Below, in pieces: positions 45,840 through 52,261 of a DNA stretch of 64,000 bases. Both the position numbers and the translations under genes were made by a program. Position 1 is the stretch's first letter; each line of letters begins with the position of its first letter. Below the pieces are notes generated by a model. It was not told where the DNA came from. It saw only the letters and a list, made by a program, of their open reading frames with translations, and did no database searches. This DNA is from Chitinophagales bacterium (lineage in GTDB: Bacteria > Bacteroidota > Bacteroidia > Chitinophagales > Chitinophagaceae): contig JAFLBN010000016.1 in NCBI GenBank assembly GCA_017303395.1, positions 1-64,000 on the forward strand. The letters are read 5' to 3'.

Positions 45840-46733
45840 CTAAGGATTCTTTACGTGTATTTCTTCCGCTTGTAATACTTCTTTAGTATTTGCATCGTTG
45901 TTGTGTACCCATACAACTATGCGACAGTTTTCAGGCTTCCATGCAGGGTCTATTGTGTATTTAAAGCTGCCTTCATAAACACGTCCCGGCTCTTTGGTAG
46001 CAATAGTGCTGAGAATTTCTGTACCACTTGCAGGGGTAAAAGATTTACGGAATACGTGCTGAAAATTGTAGAAAGTATCTATGCGATCTAAAAACTCTTG
46101 TGCATCAACAATATTGTCTTCTATTATTGCAATAGAGATATAGTTTTTTGGGGTAACAGCTTGGGTGTATGAAACATTAACTTTAATGATGCCTGATGCA
46201 GTTGCAGTATTGTAAGAATTGTTGAGTGTAAGTTTAACGGGGCTTGGAGTGTTTATTCTATCATTAATGGCAGATGGCCATTTCCCCATGCCGGTCAATA
46301 ACTCTCCCCCATTAATAGTTCTGTCAATACTTGCAGCTGGTATTCCAAGTGGGAAGTAGTTGTGAAATATGGTTTTGAAAATATCAGATTCATCTTTCGC
46401 TCGAAGATCAAATTTATGAATGCTTTTTACATATTCACCTTTTGGGTGGCTGTTGGTATGTAGTTCCATTACCACAATACGACCTGGGTTTGCGTCGGAA
46501 ATTGCCTTTAGCAGTTGACGTGCATCTGGACAGTTTGTACAAGATGCACCTGTAAACTCTTCAACCAACACCTTTCTGACAACTGGAGCATCAGGTGTTT
46601 TAGTATAGGTGGTATCTGTCAGCACGATGTCTCCACCTGTATTAATAACATCGTTCTTTTCCTTGCAGGAAAAGAACGATGTAGCTATTATCAGCGCAAT
46701 GATTATCGTATTATTAGGATTTAGGTATTTCAT
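45840..46733 (-). CDS. Omp28-family lipoprotein with thioredoxin-like CxxC (copy A)
   Basis: A 297-residue predicted lipoprotein: signal peptide ending SFFSC (Cys about 23), a linker, then an Omp28 domain opening VLVEEFTGASCTNCPDARQL, where CTNC is a thioredoxin-type redox site. A beta-rich C-terminal domain follows (IAIIEDNIVDAQEFLDRIDT, VVWVHNNDANTKEVLQ). Omp28 proteins are surface or outer-membrane lipoproteins of unclear role. It lies 24 bases downstream of its paralog. The two C-terminal halves differ at only a few residues while the N-terminal halves are much more different. Followed by a terminator. Confidence 0.87.
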   Translation of the reverse strand: MKYLNPNNTIIIALIIATSFFSCKEKNDVINTGGDIVLTDTTYTKTPDAPVVRKVLVEEFTGASCTNCPDARQLLKAISDANPGRIVVMELHTNSHPKGEYVKSIHKFDLRAKDESDIFKTIFHNYFPLGIPAASIDRTINGGELLTGMGKWPSAINDRINTPSPVKLTLNNSYNTATASGIIKVNVSYTQAVTPKNYISIAIIEDNIVDAQEFLDRIDTFYNFQHVFRKSFTPASGTEILSTIATKEPGRVYEGSFKYTIDPAWKPENCRIVVWVHNNDANTKEVLQAEEIHVKNP

Positions 46734-46757
46734 ATTTCGGTATTTAATGAAGGAAAT

Positions 46758-47639
46758 CTAAGGATTCTTTACATGTATTTCTTCTGCCTGCAGTACTTCT
46801 TTGCTGTTTGCATCGTTGTTATGTACCCATACAACTATGCGGCAGTTTTCAGGCTTCCACGCAGGGTCTATTGTGTATTTAAAGCTGCCTTCATAAACAC
46901 GCCCCGGTTCCTTAGTGGCAATAGCACTAAGTATTTCTGTACCACTGGCAGGTGTGAAAGATTTGCGGAATACATGTTGGAAGTTGTAGAAAGTATCTAT
47001 GCGGTCCAGAAATTCCTGTGCATCAACTATATTATCCTCAATGATAGCGATAGATACGTAGTTTTTAGTATTTATAGTCTTAGTGTATGATGCATTTACT
47101 TTAATCACACCACTTGCTTTAGCTGCATCGTAAGTGTTTGTCAATGTCAGCTTTACAGGGCTTGTTTCTGCTGTACGTGTATTGATGATGTTTGACCAAC
47201 TGGCGCGTTTGATGATGATATCACTGCCATCTAGAGTCCTGTCTATGCCTGCAGCAGGTATACCCAGTGGAAAATAACCCCTGAATATTGTTTTAAAAAT
47301 ATCAGAAACATCAGGAACATTGAAGTCGTATTTAGATAGTCCCGGAATAGGATGCCCTAATGGGTGGTCTGCAGGGTGTAACTCCATAACGATAACCTTA
47401 CCAGGGTGTGCATCCGCTATTGTTTTTAGTTGTACGCGTGCATCCGGACAGTTTGTACATTTTGCACCTGTAAATTCTTCTACCAATACTTTTCTGCCTA
47501 CGGGTGCATCCGGTGTTTTGGTATAGGTGGTATCTGTTAGAGTGTTACTTTCTCCGAAATTGATTGCAGGGCCCTTTTCCTTACATGCAATAAAGCTAGT
47601 AGCAAAAGCAATGGCTGAAAACAGTAATAACTTTCTCAT
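46758..47639 (-). CDS. Omp28-family lipoprotein with thioredoxin-like CxxC (copy B)
   Basis: A 293-residue predicted lipoprotein, tandem paralog of the next gene. From ATG 47639 the signal peptide ends SFIAC (Cys19); an in-frame ATG four codons earlier is possible. The Omp28 domain opens VLVEEFTGAKCTNCPDARVQ with the same CTNC redox motif. PVGRKVLVEEFTG and FPLGIPAAGIDRT are shared with copy A. The middle differs strongly, for example HPADHPLGHPIPGLSKYD here against HTNSHPKGEYVKSIHKFD. It is the first gene of the pair, divergent from rbfA. Confidence 0.87.
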   Translation of the reverse strand: MRKLLLFSAIAFATSFIACKEKGPAINFGESNTLTDTTYTKTPDAPVGRKVLVEEFTGAKCTNCPDARVQLKTIADAHPGKVIVMELHPADHPLGHPIPGLSKYDFNVPDVSDIFKTIFRGYFPLGIPAAGIDRTLDGSDIIIKRASWSNIINTRTAETSPVKLTLTNTYDAAKASGVIKVNASYTKTINTKNYVSIAIIEDNIVDAQEFLDRIDTFYNFQHVFRKSFTPASGTEILSAIATKEPGRVYEGSFKYTIDPAWKPENCRIVVWVHNNDANSKEVLQAEEIHVKNP

Positions 47640-47745
47640 TATGGGAATCATATTATAATTAAGCCCACTAATTTAAGCAAACTACCTCAATTAAGGTACA
47701 GGTAGCCCAATTTAGGTTAACTTTACAACGAAAAAATGACAATTG

Positions 47746-48138
47746 ATGGAGGAAAGTAAACGTCAGAAACAGATAGGACAACTGATAATGGAGGAGCTCA
47801 GCGATATTTTCAGACGCGAGGGATTTAGCATGGTAAATGGTGGTATGGTGTCTGTTTCTAAAGTGATGGTAACACCAGATTTGCTGGAAGCTAGGGTATA
47901 TCTGTCACTGTTCCAGATAAAAGATACTGAAACGCTGATGCAGACATTCAGAGAGAAAACCTCTGAGTTCCGCAAACTGCTGGGCATGCGTGTTAAGAAC
48001 CAACTGCGCCGCGTACCTGAATTGGTGTTTTATCTGGATGATACGCTCGACTATGTATTTAAAATGGAAGAGCTCTTCAAAAAGATAGAAGAAGATCGCA
48101 AAGCGATGGGCGGTTCTCAAAATACTGAGGGCGAATAA
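47746..48138 (+). CDS. rbfA: Ribosome-binding factor A
   Basis: A 130-residue cytoplasmic factor for late 30S maturation and cold adaptation. The KH-like fold is recognisable: SKRQKQIGQLIMEELSDIFR at the start, MVSVSKVMVTPDLLEARVYL and the FRKLLGMRVKNQLRRVPELV helix, then FYLDDTLDYVFKMEEL. ATG 47746 is preferred over the TTG one codon earlier. The stop TAA (48136-48138) abuts the ATG of the permease with no gap, so the two are cotranscribed, an arrangement I believe is common in Bacteroidota. Confidence 0.95.
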   Translation: MEESKRQKQIGQLIMEELSDIFRREGFSMVNGGMVSVSKVMVTPDLLEARVYLSLFQIKDTETLMQTFREKTSEFRKLLGMRVKNQLRRVPELVFYLDDTLDYVFKMEELFKKIEEDRKAMGGSQNTEGE

Positions 48139-49371
48139 ATGAACAGGGTACTGGTATGGCAAATAGCTATCCGATACCTGCGCGGCAAGCGCAGTGCCAA
48201 TGCAGTACCTATACTGTCACGCATCAGCATGGTGGCCATTGCAGTGGGTAGTGCCGCTATGATTATTCTGTTATCAGTTTTCAACGGTTTTGAATATCTG
48301 ATAAGCGACTTGTATAAAGCTTTTTATCCCGAGATAAAAATCACCACTGCCAAGAACAAGTTTTTTGAGGTGGATGATAAGCTCAATCAGGCAATGAGCA
48401 CTACAGGTGGTATTGCAGTCATTACCCGTGTTATAGAAGATAATGTACTCATCAATAGCGAAGACCAGCCTTTTGTTGCCAAGCTAAAAGGTATTGATGC
48501 ATCTTACGATAAAGTAAATAACTACAAACGTTATGTAACTGAGGGGCGAAATTCAGTAGCAACTTCGCCCGAACCAACTGCTATATTGGGCATACAGCTT
48601 ATGTCACTATTAAGCCTCGACCCGGACAATGTCTTCAGCGAGGTAATGTTGTATTACCCCGATGCTTCTGTAAACGCAGCCTTAAATCCGCAGAGTGCAT
48701 TCCGTTCTCAAAAGCTGCGTGCCGATGGTGCTTTTCAGGCACAGGACGATTTTGACAGTAAGTATATACTGGCAGCTTTGCCTGTTGTGCAGCAGCTCTT
48801 CAATGCAGAAAACAAATACTCTTCTGTAGAGCTGAAGCTGAAACCCGGCACAGATGCAGACGATGTAAAACAAACATTGCAAACCAAACTTGGTAAAGAC
48901 TATGTGATAGAAACACAGTTTGAGCAAAACAAAACCATGTACCTCGTAATGCGTTCGGAGAAGTGGGCTATCTATGGTATTCTCTTCCTTGTATTGCTGA
49001 TTGCCTCTTTCAATATGATAGGTGCACTATCTCTATTGGTAATGGAAAAGCAGAAAGATATGGCTATACTGAAAGCCATGGGTGCAGAGCGCAGTGCCAT
49101 TCGCAGCATATTTATGGCAGAGGGTGTGTTGTGGTCTTTAACGGGGGGCATCACAGGACTTACTATCGGCCTGCTAATATGTTGGGGACAAATACAATTC
49201 AACTGGATAGCCCTGCCTGGTGCCTATGTAGTTGATGCCTTCCCTGTACACATACAGTTTGCAGATGTATTGATGGTAATAGCAACCATCATTATTGTGG
49301 GGCTGCTGGCATCATGGTATCCTGCCATTCGCAGCACAAGGGTAGAGACGCCTAGCCTGCGCAGTAACTAA
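48139..49371 (+). CDS. FtsX/LolE-like ABC transporter permease
   Basis: A 410-residue inner-membrane permease. Layout is that of LolC/LolE/MacB permeases: one N-terminal helix (ISMVAIAVGSAAMIILLSVF), a periplasmic domain of about 230 residues, then three helices (ILFLVLLIASFNMIGALSLL, LTIGLLICWG, VLMVIATIIIVGLLASW). KQKDMAILKAMGAERSAIRS is the cytoplasmic coupling region typical of this group, and it ends with the family's ASWYPAIRSTRVETPSLR. It likely works with an unlinked ATPase in lipoprotein release, but another FtsX-type role is possible. Translationally coupled to rbfA. Confidence 0.87.
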   Translation: MNRVLVWQIAIRYLRGKRSANAVPILSRISMVAIAVGSAAMIILLSVFNGFEYLISDLYKAFYPEIKITTAKNKFFEVDDKLNQAMSTTGGIAVITRVIEDNVLINSEDQPFVAKLKGIDASYDKVNNYKRYVTEGRNSVATSPEPTAILGIQLMSLLSLDPDNVFSEVMLYYPDASVNAALNPQSAFRSQKLRADGAFQAQDDFDSKYILAALPVVQQLFNAENKYSSVELKLKPGTDADDVKQTLQTKLGKDYVIETQFEQNKTMYLVMRSEKWAIYGILFLVLLIASFNMIGALSLLVMEKQKDMAILKAMGAERSAIRSIFMAEGVLWSLTGGITGLTIGLLICWGQIQFNWIALPGAYVVDAFPVHIQFADVLMVIATIIIVGLLASWYPAIRSTRVETPSLRSN

Positions 49372-49399
49372 AAAGGGATTGAGAAAAACTCAACCCCTT
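49371..49399 (-). terminator. Terminator of argS
   Basis: AAGGGATTGAG and CTCAACCCCTT pair around a 5-nt A loop with one mismatch. On the minus strand the stem is followed by four T residues, 25 bases after the argS stop. Confidence 0.65.
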
Positions 49400-49423
49400 G
49401 TATTAAAATCTTATTCTTTTCAA

Positions 49424-51229
49424 TTACATTTTTTCCGGCAGCGCAATGCCTAGCAGCTTCATAGCATGGCGCATAGTTTGTGCGGTCATGATAATCAGCA
49501 TCAGGCGCAGTTGTTTCTTCTCTTCGTTCTCCGCTTTGCTGATGCTATGCTCATCATAGAAAGAATTGAACTGTTGTGCCAGTGCAAAGCAATAGTTGCA
49601 TAGCAGCGACGGGTTGTATTCCGTTGCAGCATTTTCCAATACAGCAGGATATTGCTCCAGCGCCACTACAAGTTTCTTCTCTGCAGATGTTATGCCTTGT
49701 GTCAGTGCAAAAGCTGCAAACGTATTGCTATCAGGCAGCAGCGTCAAGCCTTCTTTGCGCAGGATAGAACAGATACGTGCATGTGCATATTGTATGAAAG
49801 TAGCTGTAAACCCATGCAGGTCTATAGATTCTTTCGGGTTGAAAATCATTTTCTTCTTAGGGTCTACACGCAGCAGGTAGAATTTCAGCGCACCCATACC
49901 AATGGTATAGTATAGCTTGTCCAACTCTTCCTGTGTAAAGCCTTCTGTTTTGCCTGCTTCTTCTGTTTGCTGGCGAGACATGCTTATCATTTCGTCCATC
50001 ATATCATCTGCATCTACAACCGTACCCTCACGGCTCTTCATACGTCCGCTTGGCAGTTCCACCATGCCGTAAGACAGGTGGTAGATACCATCAGCACAAG
50101 GTTCGCCCAGTTTTTGCAATATCAGCTTCAGTACCTGCATGTGGTAGTTTTGCTCATCGGCTATTACATATATAGATTGGTCAAGACCACCACAGTCGTT
50201 GTACTTCAGTTGTGCTGTACCCAAGTCTTGCGTCATATATACAGATGTGCCATCGCTACGCAGCAGCAGTTTCTGGTCCAGTCCGTCAGCTGTCATGTCT
50301 ATCCACACACTGCCATCATCTTTCTTATACAGCACACCTTTTTTCAATCCTTCTTCTACGAGGCTCTTACCTAATAAATAAGTATTGCTCTCGTAGTACA
50401 TCTTGTCAAAGTCAACACCCAGGCGTTTATAGCTTTCGTTGAAGCCCTCGTACACCCAGCCATTCATCGTCTCCCACAGGCTATATACTTCTTTATCGCC
50501 CGCTTCCCACTTACGCAGCAGTTCCTGCGCTTCTTTCATGATAGGTGCTTCCTTCTCTGCAGCAGCTTCTTCCATACCACCTTCAACCAGTTGTTTAACC
50601 TCTGCTTTGTAGATGTCATTGAACGCTACATAATAATCGCCCACCAAATGGTCGCCTTTTATGCCGGTGCTTTGTGGTGTAGCACCATTGGCATTGCGCA
50701 TCCACGCAATCATCGATTTGCAGATGTGGATGCCACGGTCATTTATCAGGTTGGCTTTTACCACATCATAGCCATTCGCCTTCAGCACATCGGCCATAGC
50801 ATAGCCGAGGAATATATTGCGCAGGTGGCCAAAGTGCAGCGGCTTGTTGGTGTTGGGAGAAGAGTATTCTACCATTACCTTCTTGCCGTTCTTTGGTTTT
50901 TCGCCAAATGCAGTGTTGTTATATTCTTTGGTAAGAAAAGCCACCCAGAAGCTATCCTGCACCGTCAGGTTCAGGAAGCCACTTACTATATCATAAGAGG
51001 TAAACAGGTTGCCGTGGGTAGCCACCAGATGGTCGCCCAATTGCCTGCCCAGTTCGTCGGGTTTTTGTCGCAGCAGCTTTACAAAAGGGAATAAAACAAT
51101 GGTATAATCGCCCGTAAACTCAGGTTTTGTCTGGTTGACGGTAATCATTGAAGCCTGTATATCGGCTTCAGGGAACAAATGTTTCAGTGCCTGTTCTGTA
51201 ATTTGCTTTATCTGCGCTGCAATAGTCAT
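49424..51229 (-). CDS. argS: Arginyl-tRNA synthetase
   Basis: A 601-residue class I aminoacyl-tRNA synthetase that charges tRNA-Arg. The HIGH-type motif is SSPNTNKPLHFGHLRNIFLG, preceded by KVMVEYSS. The KMSKS-type motif is GRMKSREGTVV. The ArgRS N-terminal add-1 domain (about 1-100) and the C-terminal DALR anticodon-binding domain (from about 480, with FIQYAHARICSILR) are present. ATG 51229 is preferred because MTIAAQIKQI aligns with the family start; an in-frame ATG eight codons upstream adds nonconserved residues. It stands alone on the minus strand, with a terminator. Confidence 0.97.
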   Translation of the reverse strand: MTIAAQIKQITEQALKHLFPEADIQASMITVNQTKPEFTGDYTIVLFPFVKLLRQKPDELGRQLGDHLVATHGNLFTSYDIVSGFLNLTVQDSFWVAFLTKEYNNTAFGEKPKNGKKVMVEYSSPNTNKPLHFGHLRNIFLGYAMADVLKANGYDVVKANLINDRGIHICKSMIAWMRNANGATPQSTGIKGDHLVGDYYVAFNDIYKAEVKQLVEGGMEEAAAEKEAPIMKEAQELLRKWEAGDKEVYSLWETMNGWVYEGFNESYKRLGVDFDKMYYESNTYLLGKSLVEEGLKKGVLYKKDDGSVWIDMTADGLDQKLLLRSDGTSVYMTQDLGTAQLKYNDCGGLDQSIYVIADEQNYHMQVLKLILQKLGEPCADGIYHLSYGMVELPSGRMKSREGTVVDADDMMDEMISMSRQQTEEAGKTEGFTQEELDKLYYTIGMGALKFYLLRVDPKKKMIFNPKESIDLHGFTATFIQYAHARICSILRKEGLTLLPDSNTFAAFALTQGITSAEKKLVVALEQYPAVLENAATEYNPSLLCNYCFALAQQFNSFYDEHSISKAENEEKKQLRLMLIIMTAQTMRHAMKLLGIALPEKM

Positions 51230-51381
51230 TAGATACGGTAATTGAGGCTGCAAAAATAGTTAATTAAGAACACTTGACTTTTTTTTTAGAATGTCTGTCG
51301 TCCAAACATTATTCAAGTGACTCTTTTAATTATTTTAGAGAACCTAAAAAGATGTAAAGCTATACAGGCTTTTAATAGCTT

Positions 51382-51852
51382 ATGAGTCATAGAAACAGTT
51401 TTGATTTATGTATTCAGTCCGATAATGTTGATTTAATTCAAAGTGTTTTGCAACATGAATTAATAAATCCTATCGTACAGGTCTTACGCAATTGTTTTAG
51501 GGCCGAAATATCAGTTTCGGACCTTACTTCAGAGTTAGGATACACATCAAAATTTTTACTTGATAATAATTTGCTAGATGAAACACCATTTTTTAGAGAG
51601 TTCAACATTGATTTATATTCAAATATTATAACATTTGAACTGTTCGATAATAGGTTTTTAGAGTATATAGAGCCTGTAGTGCTAATCTTGAGTAAGAAGA
51701 TTTCACATATACTTGCTGTTGAATGCGTATTAATGCGTGATTTTAATGTGCCTATTGCTTATTATAAATCAGGTAAGCTTATGGATAGGTTTGAAAAGTT
51801 TAATAGCGATTATTTTGAATTTAAAGCTTGGGAAATAAGAAAAACAATATAA
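51382..51852 (+). CDS. AT-rich hypothetical protein
   Basis: A 156-residue soluble protein with no recognised family. It is markedly more AT-rich than argS and rpsO on either side, using codons such as TTA, AAT and ATA. Predicted mixed alpha/beta: helices at the N-terminus (DLIQSVLQHELINPIVQVLR), then IDLYSNIITFELFDN and VVLILSKKISHILAVECVLM. No signal peptide or membrane helix is clear. Its stop is 16 bases before the rpsO promoter box. Composition suggests it may have been acquired by transfer, though no mobile element is nearby. Confidence 0.6.
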   Translation: MSHRNSFDLCIQSDNVDLIQSVLQHELINPIVQVLRNCFRAEISVSDLTSELGYTSKFLLDNNLLDETPFFREFNIDLYSNIITFELFDNRFLEYIEPVVLILSKKISHILAVECVLMRDFNVPIAYYKSGKLMDRFEKFNSDYFEFKAWEIRKTI

Positions 51853-51868
51853 ATTCCAAATATTTGTT

Positions 51869-51876
51869 TATCTTTG
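51869..51876 (+). promoter_or_regulatory. -7 promoter box of rpsO
   Basis: TATCTTTG, a perfect TAnnTTTG box, is followed by CCGTCCG, almost the same initial sequence as at rpsU and rpsF. No TTTG is seen at the normal -33 distance. The rpsO start lies about 41 bases downstream. Confidence 0.65.
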
Positions 51877-51917
51877 CCGTCCGAAAAAGTGTCGTTATAT
51901 ATTAAATTTTGATGCAA

Positions 51918-52190
51918 ATGTCTCATTTAAGCGCTGAAAAAAAGGCAAACATTTTTAAAACATTTGGTGGAAGCGAAAAGAACACAGGTTCTATCGAGGC
52001 TCAGGTAGCTACGCTGACAGAGCGTATCAACCATATTTCTAATCACCTGAAGACTAATAAAAAAGATTTCTCAAGCCAACGCGGTTTGATGGTAATGGTA
52101 GGTCAGCGTAAGCGCCTGCTGCAATATATGAGCCGCACTAACCTGAACGGTTACCGTGCTTTGATTGAAAAGCTGGGTCTCCGCAAGTAA
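51918..52190 (+). CDS. rpsO: 30S ribosomal protein uS15
   Basis: A 90-residue basic ribosomal protein that binds the central domain of 16S rRNA. Family features: LSAEKKANIFKTFGGSEKNT, GSIEAQVATLTERINHISNH, NKKDFSSQRGLMVMVGQRKR and the conserved end YRALIEKLGLRK. ATG 51918 gives nearly the usual length; an in-frame ATG at 51912 and a TTG at 51909 are alternatives. A terminator hairpin separates it from pnp. The pair rpsO-pnp is conserved in many bacteria. Confidence 0.97.
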   Translation: MSHLSAEKKANIFKTFGGSEKNTGSIEAQVATLTERINHISNHLKTNKKDFSSQRGLMVMVGQRKRLLQYMSRTNLNGYRALIEKLGLRK

Positions 52191-52203
52191 TATCTCTTTA
52201 CAC

Positions 52204-52238
52204 ACTATTCCCAACCCGGTGGTTGGGAATAGTTTTTT
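52204..52238 (+). terminator. Terminator/attenuator between rpsO and pnp
   Basis: A 13-bp perfect stem ACTATTCCCAACC/GGTTGGGAATAGT with a 4-nt loop, followed by six T residues. It lies 13 bases after the rpsO stop and 24 bases before the pnp ATG. With no promoter box seen between it and pnp, pnp expression may depend on read-through. Confidence 0.85.
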
Positions 52239-52261
52239 ATGTACACATTTAATTTTTTATC

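Noticed and set aside
45243-46733. A single Omp28-membrane-protein fusion by stop read-through
   Set aside because: The frames are continuous after the TAG, but a full terminator with eight T residues lies between, and chance in-frame openness over 17 codons is common. Recorded as a finding only.
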